From contig JFHB01000064.1 in the NCBI GenBank assembly GCA_000729835.1, positions 86,791 through 150,790 of the forward strand: 64,000 nucleotides of DNA, in the 5' to 3' direction. Under the pieces are notes generated by a model. It was not told the origin of the DNA, did not search any database, and saw only the letters and a list, made by a program, of their open reading frames with translations. Shown in pieces: positions 10,782 to 21,435 of the stretch (position 1 is the first letter of the stretch; the number at the start of each line of letters is the position of its first letter). Source of the DNA: Atkinsonella hypoxylon. Taxonomy: Eukaryota > Ascomycota > Sordariomycetes > Hypocreales > Clavicipitaceae. A program made the translations under genes and the position numbers.

Positions 10782-12675
10782 TGTGTCAGTGCTGTAGGCT
10801 CTTTTCAACTTGGTTCAGAATTGATTTAGCGGATAAGTAAGTCATCGATAATGTTTCATCATTTTGAACAAGAAAATCCAATCGCAGGAAAGTTGTCGAA
10901 TATTTAAATTGTTGCTTGCTCATGATCTCGTTTGCGTGAATTGATCTGATCGCAGGACTCGTCGGAATTCGAGCCAATGCAATGCTCCACTCGCGGAGCT
11001 CGTCGAGGCACTACAATGTAGTCAATTCGGAATTCACGTGCGGCTAGACATTACGGGTTTCATCTGAACTATAAAGGACAACGCTTTTGCAGTTATGATA
11101 CAGCCCAAGTTGGCGAATTACAGATATTATTACAGGAAGTTCCTTGGCCGACGACGGTGATAGAGCAACAATATATAACAATGCAATGTCATGCGAACAA
11201 TCCGTTCCAGTGCTTCCTCAAATACAATTGTATCACTCATTTCTTAGAAAACAAATATCACAATCCCACCTTCGCCACAGCTCTGAACCACTTTATCACC
11301 CTTTTGTCCCTAGCCATACCTTTTATGACATAGTCCAAATATTTATGAAAGCACATCAAAGTGCACTATGAGAACAAACCTACTTATTTTCTTCGCTGCA
11401 TCAGCGCCTGTTCCACCTGAAATGCACGACCATATCCAATTTCGTGGAAATCTTGTTTGCGGCCAATCAACTCCTTCGGCGAACAAGTTCCGTTAAATCG
11501 AGCGACTGGCGGTGCAGGCTGAACTCCGAACTCCGACATCCAAACTACCCAATAGTACTACTCGGCAAAATATTTAGCCAATATCATTGATTGTATGCCG
11601 ATGCATAGATGATCCCATGGATAGTGTTCTCTACTCACTGCATATATCAATGGAGGTCCTTCTCCCGGTGTCACGGTGTCATGGTGTCATGATGTCGTGG
11701 TGTCATATTGCCGCAAGTGCTACCCAGAGCGTTGTTTCAATTGGTAGTGACATATTCCTATTTGTCTGATTAACAAGAGCATAGAGCCTTATGGCATTAT
11801 ATCATGTGACGGACTCTGAACAGCGAGTCAGCGGTGTAGTTCCTTTCCTGCTACCTCGCACAGAAGCAGACACTTTTCCACAGTTGAAAAATACTCAATA
11901 ACAGCTTTTCCTTTAACACTACTAAGAAACAATTTATTTGTTAAATATGCCGGAACGCAAAACTGCTTCAAATTTGGAAGATTCTCCCACTCCGAAAGAA
12001 ATGGTTCTACATGCCGCTTAGGTTCATGCACACTTGGAACCACAGGCCATCGACACGTGAGATCCACTGTCGAATATACGATTGCGAGGCTCAATAAGAA
12101 TATAAAACAGCCTAGAACATGCCCAGCGGACGAAACAAAGGCACCGTGACTTCACAGACCAATGCGGGCGTCAGTCGCGCCATTGGCCCTGGTACTACGA
12201 CGAAGCACTCTTCAAGGCTCTGCGTCGAGGAATAAGAGAACGAACCGACAATTTCTGAATAAAAGAAATACTTATGTTAATGCGTGATAAAAAACAAGGA
12301 CCGGTATTGAGAGAATTTTAAAAGCAATTATACGGCGGGAATAGTAGTCGCGTAGCATGGTACTATGAACAAACTTCAAATGGCTCCGATAAGACGCAGT
12401 TACTGTTTGCTCTCAATTGGGGAAAGCAGACTTGTCTCTGACCAATTACATTTATTTCTAAGGCGTAGATTCTTTTTCATCCACATGCGAAGCCATGACC
12501 CGCGCTACCCCTTATGACTTCACGAGTCATAGAGTCTAAGCCCTACTTGTTTTTCTCCTCCTACATCTTCTTTTGCACATCGCAGAGAGAACTATTAAGA
12601 TCACCGCATTCACTCGTTTCCATCGGTTTCATCGCTGTGTATGTCCCATAATAGCATATACGCGTTTCACTTCCC
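10782..12675. other. Intergenic region with an 8-bp tandem repeat
   Basis: About 1.9 kb upstream of the LYS1-like gene and downstream of the S9 peptidase. Apart from several imperfect copies of GGTGTCAT at about 11667-11706, nothing stands out. Open frames here are short and featureless. Confidence 0.55.
11667..11706. repeat. Short tandem repeat, unit GGTGTCAT (imperfect)
   Basis: About five imperfect copies of an 8-bp unit lie in the intergenic region. No function is evident. Confidence 0.6.
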
Positions 12676-14784
12676 CTACGAAAGAGTCTTTCGCCACCAC
12701 CTCTCCTGCTGTCTCAGGGCGTCTTCCTTATGCTTTGCAAGATGGAATCCATGGCCATCATCACGATAAATCACAAGTTCCACCAAGTCTCCAGTTACCA
12801 GACTGCACATTTCTGCGACGACGCCTGAGCTATTCTTAACAGCGGCGACAAAATCTATAGCCTGATCTGCGGTGACCACAGAGTCATCGGTCCCTTGCAA
12901 AAGCAGAACAGGTGTTCTCAGGCGATTGACATGATGAATTGGACTCCGGTCTTTGTATAACTGGTCAAGTGCAGCTGGCTTGCCCTCGTCTCTATCCGGC
13001 CCCGTCACCTCTGGCAGAGCGTCATGACTAGTTGCAGCCACTTGGTCAGACACAGAGCGCAAAGACGGCCGCCCACGTATGAGCAAGTAATCGTAACAGC
13101 TTTCAAACTTATGGGTAGTCGAAGCGAAGCCCCTCATATCTGAAATGCCGTACAGACTTATAGCGCCAGCCCAAACGCCGGGTTTTGTGCAGATGGCTTG
13201 TAAAGTAAGGTAACCGCCCGCGCTACCTCCCATGATGCCAACGCGCTTGGCATCGATCAGCCGAGTCTCGCTGAGAAACTTGACGCAATCAACAGCGTCC
13301 TGGACATCTTGCACTCCCCATTGGCCGTCCATGGCATCCCGGTACACACTTCCGTAGCCCGTGGAGCCAACGTGATTTAGTAAAACCACGGCGTAGCCGC
13401 GCGAGGTGAAGTACTGGCTCTCCAAGTTGATACTCGGTCGGTGATGCTTTGTTGGTCCGCCGTGGGCATGGATGATGCAAGGTGGGAGGGCAGTCGGTGA
13501 ATCATCTGCCATTGATGATGAAGGTGCCATGAAGAATGCGTGTGCTACCTTTATGGGCGTATCATTCGGAGACCTGGGGAATTCTATAGCAATCGGCTTT
13601 GACAGGCTGACCCGTGGCACGGAGGCAAGATCAAAGGATTGGACAAGAAGGGTAACTTCACACGGGTGCTTTGCGTCATATGGCAAGTTCCAATCAAGCT
13701 GTCTCGGCAGTTGTATGTGATATAGTGATGCCGCACGGGTAGCAGATGCGCCAATGACTAGAAAAGACTGCTTGTCTACCAGCTGCATGGCATCGTAGGC
13801 AATGTCATTCAAGTCCACGTCGAGATCTAACTTGACGCCTCGTTCGCAGTCCACGACAGCCAGTCTACTGCAACCACTCATAGTATACGTCACAATCATA
13901 ATGTTTCTTTCCAGCTCCAGATATGTATGGCTCGACAACTGGAACTCGGCACCAGCCAGTTCGCACTCTTCCAGGGCAGGTATGTCAAGCCAAGCGGGCC
14001 TCTTCTCATTTGTGCCCGGCCAGGTCCTGTACAGTTGTTGATATCCAGTTTCATCATGAGCATAGAGCAGCGTCTCATCCGAGCACCACCGTGGCTGGCC
14101 GCACCCTTCATGATGGCTGACGCGACGGACATTGGAGATTTCCGGCCAAGTCCAATCAGCAGCATACAGAGAGGCGCCTGTCCACGGCATATGTGGGCGA
14201 TCCCATTGTAGCCAGCAGATTCTGTTCCCCAAAAGGCCAAATCGAGCATGGGAATAGAAATCAGCGCCTTCACGTATGCAGACGACGCTTTTCTCACGGA
14301 TGTCTATATGGACTATGCTCGAATCCGGGTACTTTGCGCCCGGAGCGGTGATTTCTCGAATGGCGAGGACACTCCAGGGATCAATAGGATGGGGCGCAAA
14401 GTCGCCATAAACCGTGTTTGATTCCACCAAGAGAGTATCATATGTCTCTTGTAGAGGATTTGCCAGGTATAGGCCTTTGGTTAAAGTGTCGGCGAAAATA
14501 ATTTGGCCATCCGCTAGAAGGCCATAAGCGCTACCTCCGTACCCGTTGACCGTGGTTCCGACATTGAATCGATCCGGGGTCACATATGTGCTGACATTCA
14601 CATTGTGAGTAGAACCGGCGCGCTTGATGCGCCCATTTCCATTGTGATCCGATTCAAGATAGTAAATGGCTAGCTTGGATGGTGATTCTGCATCTTGGCC
14701 TACCCTCGGTGAGGTGAGCGACACCGTGCCCTGGGCAATGAGCTCTGCCGTAAGAGGAGTTTCTTGTCTTGCTGAATGTGCCAT
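12676..14784 (-). CDS. S9 family prolyl oligopeptidase-like serine peptidase
   Basis: This single-exon gene of 702 aa encodes an alpha/beta-hydrolase peptidase of the prolyl oligopeptidase / acylaminoacyl-peptidase group. The first ~400 residues form a beta-propeller-type region, followed by the hydrolase domain: the oxyanion HGGPTKHH region, LLNHVGSTGYG, the nucleophile elbow GGSAGGY, the Asp of LLQGTDDSVV and the His of DDGHGF near the C-terminus, so the Ser-Asp-His triad is intact. No signal peptide is seen, so it is probably cytosolic. It starts at the first ATG in an otherwise closed upstream region. It lies between the transcription factor and the LYS1-like gene, all on the - strand. 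It could trim or hydrolyse a peptide or amide intermediate, or act on imported peptides; this role is inferred from the neighbours only. Confidence 0.92.
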   Translation of the reverse strand: MAHSARQETPLTAELIAQGTVSLTSPRVGQDAESPSKLAIYYLESDHNGNGRIKRAGSTHNVNVSTYVTPDRFNVGTTVNGYGGSAYGLLADGQIIFADTLTKGLYLANPLQETYDTLLVESNTVYGDFAPHPIDPWSVLAIREITAPGAKYPDSSIVHIDIREKSVVCIREGADFYSHARFGLLGNRICWLQWDRPHMPWTGASLYAADWTWPEISNVRRVSHHEGCGQPRWCSDETLLYAHDETGYQQLYRTWPGTNEKRPAWLDIPALEECELAGAEFQLSSHTYLELERNIMIVTYTMSGCSRLAVVDCERGVKLDLDVDLNDIAYDAMQLVDKQSFLVIGASATRAASLYHIQLPRQLDWNLPYDAKHPCEVTLLVQSFDLASVPRVSLSKPIAIEFPRSPNDTPIKVAHAFFMAPSSSMADDSPTALPPCIIHAHGGPTKHHRPSINLESQYFTSRGYAVVLLNHVGSTGYGSVYRDAMDGQWGVQDVQDAVDCVKFLSETRLIDAKRVGIMGGSAGGYLTLQAICTKPGVWAGAISLYGISDMRGFASTTHKFESCYDYLLIRGRPSLRSVSDQVAATSHDALPEVTGPDRDEGKPAALDQLYKDRSPIHHVNRLRTPVLLLQGTDDSVVTADQAIDFVAAVKNSSGVVAEMCSLVTGDLVELVIYRDDGHGFHLAKHKEDALRQQERWWRKTLS

Positions 14785-15211
14785 TTTCTCATCAACAGCT
14801 CCTAAGTATCAGGCCGTTTTCTGTGCGATTAATAGGAATTTCATTCGCTTGTTTTAATTTGTAAGTCAAAAGACCAAATATTGGTGGCCTGGCGACGGGC
14901 GCATTTTCGGGCAAACAACCTGCTGGTGAAGCCGTGGCTCCGGCGTTCGGAGTTTCACCAACGCCAATGATGCAATCTTGCTGGCTTCAAAGCAGTGGTA
15001 AGTATATAAATGACACTCGCACTACTTGTTCGAAAGATTACAAACAGCTTTGTGGGACGGACACGTTCGCAATAAACATGGTCGCTATGCTAACAAAGGG
15101 ACAGGAGTTTAACAATTGGCTAGTTTTCTGACATTGTCGGCGTTCATTTTCTCTCAATAGTTGCCATCAGTACCACCTTTTTAACTTTACCCTCCTTCTT
15201 CATATCGTCCT
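14785..15211. other. Intergenic region between S9 peptidase and transcription factor
   Basis: About 430 bp holding the S9 peptidase promoter and the transcription factor 3' end. No separate feature is seen. Confidence 0.55.
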
Positions 15212-17852
15212 TCACATAGCAGTCGTGTTCAAATCTAGAAATGCCTCGTCAACAACAAAGTCCAGCTCACTCCCGATGCACACCTCGCTGGATGATACCA
15301 AGTCCCCCTCCTCGTTTACTTCATTAGAAAAGTCCTCGAAATTCTGGCAACTGCCAGAGCGTGAGCCTGACGAGTTTGTCGTCCCGTTACTGCCAGAACT
15401 GATTCGGGCACTGAGTGCCTGATCTAAAGTGTTTGAAAAGGCCTCACTGCCCTCTTTTAGGTCAGAAGTGTTTGGCTCATCGGAATGCACGACACTTTCA
15501 AAATCAACCGCGAGTGCGCTCAATTCTCGATATAGCTGTGACCAAGAAATGGGACATGCCATGGTTCGCCCCTGCTCAGCACATTCCTTCAATGCAACGA
15601 CCAGTAATGTCCCGGCTCTCAGGCCGTAAGACGACAGCTAAGGAAAGAGAAGTTAGATTCGAGATGGACACAGGGTGGAAATTAGAGATTTTAAGACGGA
15701 AGGTAGGGGATGAGCGGAGGGACTGCCAAACAGTGTGAAGACAAAGGGTTTCACCTAGAGTTCAACAAATCATCTCTTACATTCCAAACATAATCTGAGT
15801 AGGCACCGCATTTGAGCAATTGCTTAGAAGAGCTAGTCACAACCGATAGCAATGATGTTGCTGCCATTAAGACCGCAGTGTCATTCCCATTCATAGTGCT
15901 GTGTATTAGCCTTTCTACGTGGAGAACAAGATCCAGATACTCCAGATACAGAGCCAACATTATTGCGCTATCGTTGTTCGATTGGTTTGAGCCCCAGCAG
16001 TTCCCGTCATAGCGTAAATATTCAGGAAAACTGTCCCATACTTCTTGAATACGCCGAGATATTGTTCTGGTGCAGTTAGCCAAACAATCTCGGCTCAGGA
16101 GAAAGGGGCAAATTCACCTAAGCCTCATCACGGCTTGATCATTCGATGTCTTGGCACCTAGATGAATATAAAGTATCTCCTCTCTCGCGGTAGCTAGGAT
16201 ATAACGTGCCCGCAGCCAGGCCCTGGGATGGAAGTTTGCGTGTTGACTCCAGCCATCATTGCACAATGAATTTGCAGAGATGGTAGATGTGGGCTCATCA
16301 GCCAAGAAGTGCTCGTCCTGGAGATGAAGAGGCACTTGCCTGCTACAGTAATGTAGTGGCAATCTCGGCGGCTTCTCAAGTGTGTACGATAAGAGCTTGT
16401 CCATGTCATAAGCAAAGGCGAATACTCTGGTTCGTATCTCCTCTCGTATTGCACCATTCGTTGAAGTGAACTGCGGGTCACGATGTATGCCCAAAGCGGT
16501 TACATTATTGACAAGTTCGCCAGAGCGATGCCAACATCGATTACCTAAGAACTGTGGTCAGAGAAACGGCAGAAACGGCAGCCCAGTGTCAATTCCGTCT
16601 CAAATGGAAAGCACCCGAGGGGAAAGAACTGCTTTACTTTTGATTCCGCTGCTCTTGAGCGTGAGAAGGAGATTTTCCAATCTGAACCAAACTGTACTGT
16701 CGTTAACTTCGAAGTGATGATCGCACAAGAACAAGCACAGATCACTTGCGGTAAGCATCCTAGCCGCGAACGCTTCCTTCTCGTTCCGGCTCAGACTCTT
16801 TGCCAAGGGTAACCCATCTACTGCTGGTATCTGCAGGGCGGCTAAACCGGCAGTAGCGAGTGTCAAGCCGATAATTTCCAGTCTCGGCGCAGGGCTTGCA
16901 AAAAGCTGAGAAATCTCGGCTGAGCCGGTGATAAGTGCAGCTTGTATTGGCTGCGATGATGCATTGATGATATCGGTGCCGAGCTTCCCCATCTCAATAA
17001 AGCCTTGGTTGAAACGGCTTCTAGCGGACTGGAGGGATTCGAGTGCCTTGTGCATGAATTGAGCAGGTAGGACGCACAATTGCCTCGTCTCGTACCAACG
17101 CCGTACAAATACAGAAATAATGTCTACTTCCAATAGCCTTTCCAATACTTCCTTCAAGGCCACCTCGATCATTGGATCCGAGGGTCTAAGACTAGGTACC
17201 TCTGAAGTCAATGGACTTTGCGCGGTGGCACGATTTTGCATCTGATTGCTGGCAATTCTTGACTGATGCTGGTGGACGACAGGCTCTATGGAAATAGATG
17301 ACGTAGAAAAGGCTGCTTCTCCATTGTTTGCATAGATGCTGTGACTGGAAGGAAGAACTGGATTCTTGTCGATCTGACTCCCAACAGTCTCTCTGGTATT
17401 ACCACTATAGCAACCCTCATTAATATCCAAGTCATGATTCTGCTTACACGAAGCAAAATCAAACCCCAAAAACTAGAAGATGGGGTAAAACAGGTAAACG
17501 AAAGACGGCGATGCTGTATTCATGACGGCGCTCATTCAAGTTTGGTATCAAACTTACGTGTAGGTCGCCTCTTGTGAGGAAACATTGTTAGCGAGGCTGC
17601 CACCACCAGCTCCTGTTCCTGTTCTTGGCCTACTTGGCCTTGTCAGCGGCGCGGGATGATAGTAACACTGATGCGCGATTGATTTTTCAAGGCATCTCCC
17701 GCATATGGGAATCTTGTGGTCGCATCGCATCTTGATTTTTCGGCATGGCTCACATGCCCTTGGTTTGCCATTCCGGCGATTGATGATCCTGACAATTTTA
17801 TTGTCAGCAAAACACGACTTTCTACATTCTATTCTGAGCTCGTCGATTGTGC
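15212..17852 (-). CDS. Zn(II)2Cys6 transcription factor (first exon unresolved)
   Basis: This is a nuclear fungal-specific transcription factor. The DNA-binding domain reads ACEPCRKIKMRCDHKIPICG followed by RC and a final C after eight residues, giving six cysteines (C-x2-C-x6-C-x6-C-x2-C-x8-C). It is followed by a fungal-specific regulatory domain with ALGIHRDPQF. Exons I can join in frame are 17852-17558, 17404-16638, 16544-16118, 16066-15781 and 15637-15212 (733 codons). Upstream of 17852 an acceptor (TTCTTAG) and an in-frame stop show that at least one more 5' exon holds the start, which I could not place. The 17557-17405 intron is the least certain join. The C-terminus is Ser/Glu-rich and acidic. 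It lies at the edge of the peptidase, LYS1-like and ATP-grasp row on the same strand, so it is the likely regulator of that group. Confidence 0.85.
17696..17728. repeat. Source copy of duplicated zinc-cluster fragment
   Basis: A 33-bp stretch inside the zinc-cluster exon (around the DHKIPICG codons) recurs at 18310-18342 with 31 of 33 bases identical. The second copy is noncoding today. Confidence 0.7.
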
Positions 17853-18274
17853 CTAAGAAATTGTGCTGTTAAAATCTCTTACATAATGTTCTTAGGCTAT
17901 AATCGTGCCTCGCTCAATTGGATTCCGTTATTCCAGGTTCAGAATACGCCTTGGGATATCTGAACAGCATTTACGGGTACTTGCATATATAGAATTAATA
18001 ACTTCTATACCCAGTTCAATAGCGGACGTGTTCGAAACACCAAGTGGTAATGGTCTTTGCAGGAGAACAGGACTACTCCATTTAGTACTCATTTGCCCAC
18101 GTCTTGCTCCTTTCGAAAAGGGTTCTTCGTTAGTATTCACAGGACAACAGGACAACGGTAGCTTTGCTTAGTCAATCATGAAACGTTCGGGATTGATGCT
18201 GGACACTTTATGGCTCGGCAATTCTCGATAGAGTGGCGAGACAGCCGAAGAATTCATAGGCATGACTACTGGTC

Positions 18275-18308
18275 GTACAATTTGTCATCGGCCGATGACA
18301 AATTGTAC
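18275..18308. repeat. Perfect 34-bp palindrome
   Basis: The half-site GTACAATTTGTCATCGG is followed directly by its exact reverse complement, with no spacer. It abuts the duplicated zinc-cluster fragment beginning at 18310. It could be a recombination or inversion scar, or a dimeric operator. Confidence 0.85.
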
Positions 18309-18309
18309 T

Positions 18310-18342
18310 CTCCCGCATATGGGAGTCTTGTGGTTGCATCGC
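18310..18342 (-). pseudogene. Duplicated scrap of Zn2Cys6 coding sequence
   Basis: The - strand reads RCNHKTPICGR, matching RCDHKIPICGR of the transcription factor 600 bp away, with 31 of 33 bases identical. The surrounding sequence does not continue the match on either side: no upstream CxxC pair is seen, and the palindrome follows. It is a very short gene relic. Confidence 0.6.
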
Positions 18343-18699
18343 GCAATATCGGACCAAACAATTGCCACAAAGGCGGCAAAGATGAAAGAGAAAAGGATGG
18401 TTAGATGTGCAGTGTACATGGATGACTATTGGCCGCCATAGGTGCCATGCAATGCAACTTTGCCAAATGCAAGTAATAAAACCGGGCAGAAGACGGGCTT
18501 GGCGGTATCTTCCATAAGCACTGAATTCTTTTACCCTTACCCAGGCAAAATGGGGACAAGCTAGCTGTTCGAAAACTTCGTACCAAGGCACACAGGGGCC
18601 AGTTAATCTGTCGTCAACATCAACATCGCGAATCTGACCCTTTCTATACAATGAGCTACAACTAGTGCATTCAAAGTCTAATTGCAATGAAAATTTCAT

Positions 18700-19560
18700 T
18701 GCTAGGTAGAAAATTCACGGGCTCTAAGAGGGGGTATACCCTTCTTCTAGTTTAATTATATATTTACGCCTCTATGGCATCAATTCCACTAATATGTAAA
18801 TTATCTCTTGCGAACCTTCCTCTGTCCATCCTGAGCTTCTATAAGAGCTGCTGTAGACTAACGTGATATTTTTTGCACCTTGGCAGCAACAGCACTGGGT
18901 ATTCTCTATTAGGTTTAGGTCTATGCTTCTAGAGAGATTAAAGAAGTATGAAATGCCCTGCTTTCCCTCCTGGTCTGTATAGGATTAGAAGAGCTTAGAC
19001 CGCGAGCAGTAAGGGTGGGTGGACCGCGAAGACCGGACGAATCTGGCCCCCCCTTGCCAGGAAGTTTTACCCAGCGCAGCTCCTTGCATTATGCAGGAGC
19101 GCCTATGTTATGTTATGACTACCAGTCATAATTCGCGATAGGAGGCTGCAAGTAAGGCCGGCGGCATACATCACGCGGCACACAGCTCCCTCGGAAGAAG
19201 GGTCGGCCTAAATCAGTGATTGAGGCGCTTAAGTATTGATTACTTCAAGCTACTAAGGAACTAAGGGACTTAAAACTTATTCCCCCAAATATTAGTACTT
19301 ATTAAACTAGATACATAGACTCTATAAAGTCCGCTTCTATAGAACTAATAGCTAGCTAGTCTTTAATGAAATATATATATTATTATATTCTTTAGTGACA
19401 GTTTGGGACCTATTACTACGCATAACAGCCTACTAAGATTCATCGACGCTCTACAGTCTCTGCTCATATTAACTAACTTACTTTATCCCTTAGGGATAAT
19501 ATTAAATGTTCTATATTAAAGACCTTTATTTAGGCTATACTTATCACTGAATAATGCACG
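18700..19560. other. Degraded, RIP-like repeat region
   Basis: This stretch is AT-rich, with many TA-rich stop codons and scattered islands of higher GC. Around 19195-19380 the + strand frame gives a broken protein-like run starting PRKKGRPKSVIEALKY and then interrupted by TAA/TAG stops. It looks like an old transposon coding region mutated by C-to-T changes. The family cannot be identified. Confidence 0.5.
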
Positions 19561-19574
19561 AATCCCTCCAGATA

Positions 19575-19632
19575 CGGAACACGTGACTGACCAGAAACGT
19601 TAATAGTTAGAGTCGCAGACTAAACAGAGACC
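19575..19632. repeat. LTR-like scrap related to 25822-25885
   Basis: The segment containing ACACGTGACTG, then CAG..AA...TTAATAGTTA and GTCGCAGACTAAACAGAG, aligns by eye with the segment beginning CACACGTGACTGG at 25822. These are probably remnants of the same LTR-type repeat. Confidence 0.45.
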
Positions 19633-19637
19633 CGTCA

Positions 19638-19987
19638 TTGACTATTTCATCTTCCCTTGGCTACGATGCACCACCCTGCTGCGGAGATTCCAATGGCGGC
19701 ACTATAACGAACTCTGTCAGCGTTCTGGTGCAATTGCCGGTGTATGTGCTGAGAGCTCTGTCGGAGATTTTGTCCTCTCCAGCTAGCTGCGATTGGCGCT
19801 TGGCATGGCGCCTAGAAGTATGAAGAACTTAATGCAATCTATCTATCTTCGCAATGAATGGTGCCCTGGGGGCTGCAATGAGCATCGCTGTCGGCTCTCT
19901 TTGTATGAGAACCCTCGGATGTTATGGGTGTGGACATCTTTGGCTCTCATGATGGCAGCGGGGACACATTCATTGTATCTCTTCTAG
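19638..19987 (+). pseudogene. PTR2-type transporter pseudogene (C-terminal fragment)
   Basis: Read across three frames, this stretch gives the end of a PTR2 transporter. NSVSVLVQLPVYVLRALSEI matches the NVNILVQLPLYIIISLSE segment of the intact gene at 1217-3164. It is followed by GMAPRSMKNLMQSIYL, then in another frame MNGALGAAMSIAVGSL, then YENPRMLWVWTSLALMMAAG. At least two frameshifts separate these blocks and the N-terminal 400 residues are missing, so it is not functional. Sequence around it is RIP-like and repeat-rich, which fits loss after duplication or insertion. It is a different paralogue from the intact gene, judging by the residue differences. Confidence 0.8.
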
Positions 19988-20440
19988 GAAGATTGCTTTC
20001 GTGATCAATTTTCTAGTGACTCTAAAATAAAATGTGTCTGATGTCTGAGATACGGGCAGGGGCCTTATACAATGAATGATACCCCGTGTCCAGATATAGT
20101 TGAGACACTCGCTACCAATTCCTTGCTTGCACAGGCGACTATCTATCGACAAACAAAGAAGGACAGTTGTCAAATGCTCTTATTTCGTACGAAAGGACAG
20201 TATTGGGATGCTGAGCGCCTTGTTGGAACATTGGTACATGGCGCTTAGGTTAGACAGACTCTATCGCTTCCCAAGAATATATAGGCACTGGAAAAGATTC
20301 CAACTCCCACATGTACGGTTGACTAGCTCTAGGAGAGTGTCGGAAATTGACTCATGACTCTGCATACATGCGATTTCGCCTGCCTATGTCTTGCTTGGCT
20401 GCCGTTAGCTTGAAATACATGGCAGTACAGCAGGATGCTG
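19988..20440. other. Intergenic region without recognisable feature
   Basis: Short open frames only. I see no domain, repeat or RNA signature here. Confidence 0.5.
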
Positions 20441-21435
20441 GATCACGCCTGTATATTTATTTATTTATTTATATATATACCCTAGCCTAGCTTTTTACGC
20501 TAGTATCTAGTACTCCCTCAGTGTTTCGGGCAGGAAAACCTAGTACAGGGGAAAAAACCTGCCCGCTGCTCTTCTGATTGTTTCCGGCTTGCGCGCGGTT
20601 ATCCTCTGTTGCGAGACTGCTGTTTCCTTTTTGTAGTTATTAATGCTAGCGCAGCTAGCATTATCCCCTTAGGCTTAAAGTAGGGGGTTGCGTCTCACGC
20701 GACTAGCGTGGGGAGGTTGCGTTAGTTACAGCAGGCTTAATGCGTTGCCCTATAGGTATAGCGCCTTAGTCTTTACAGTAGATTTAGGTGCGGCTTACGC
20801 TAGAACTGTATACTTATTATTTAGGGCAGAACCCTATGCTCCTAGTTAGGGTGTAGTGTAGCTAGGTCTGGTTTAGTATAGAGCCCTAACTAGCCTAGCT
20901 CCTTACAGTTACGTTACAGCTGTTGTAGTTGCAATTACTCCTGCTATAGCAGAAGGTCTTATACCTTCCTACCCCGCTACCTAACAGACGGGTTAAAAGA
21001 GCTCCTTTCTCTCTTTCTCTTTTTTCTCTTTTCTTTTCCTTCCCTATTCTCTCTAAAAGTAAGCTCTTTTTTTGCTAGTTTAAGCCCTCCTCCTATGACT
21101 TACCTGCAGCCTGTGGCCTATGCCTTATTTATTATAATCCTTCCTTTTTAGAATTCCCTTACTGTTTTCTCTACTACTCTTACGCTTAACTCTTAAGGCT
21201 CTTCTTCCTTTCCTTCCGATCGATAGCAACTCTCTGCCCTGCGTCAGCCGGCCCTATTGTGGCTTGCCTACATTGTCTGTTGGCGCAGAGCCCCTCCTGT
21301 GGCGGCAGCTTCGTATATTTCGAGGCTTCATGATTAATGGCGGCTGGGGGTGGCAGGCAGTGGGGGCCTCTTGATATCGCTGTGTTGTCGAGCCTCCATC
21401 GGAGCGGTTCCCTCGATTCGATCACGCCTGTATAT
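20441..21435 (-). mobile_element. Candidate retroelement insertion flanked by 16-bp direct repeats
   Basis: GATCACGCCTGTATAT occurs at 20441-20456 and again at 21420-21435, bracketing ~960 bp. Immediately inside the left copy is an (ATTT)n/TATA run, which on the - strand would be a simple-repeat 3' tail. The right end is GC-richer and opens a 79-aa - strand frame. A long target-site duplication plus a simple-repeat tail is typical of LINE/SINE-type retroposition. I could not identify a reverse transcriptase or pol III boxes with confidence, so the class is inferred. A hairpin CGGGCAGG...CCTGCCCG lies at about 20527-20567. Confidence 0.5.

Noticed and set aside
17928..18155. 75-codon - strand frame as first exon of the transcription factor
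   Set aside because: It offers no suitable donor in the phase needed to join the exon at 17852.
18208..18699. 163-codon - strand open frame
   Set aside because: It has unusual Cys/Trp-rich composition, runs through the palindrome and reads the zinc-cluster scrap in the wrong frame, so it is probably chance.
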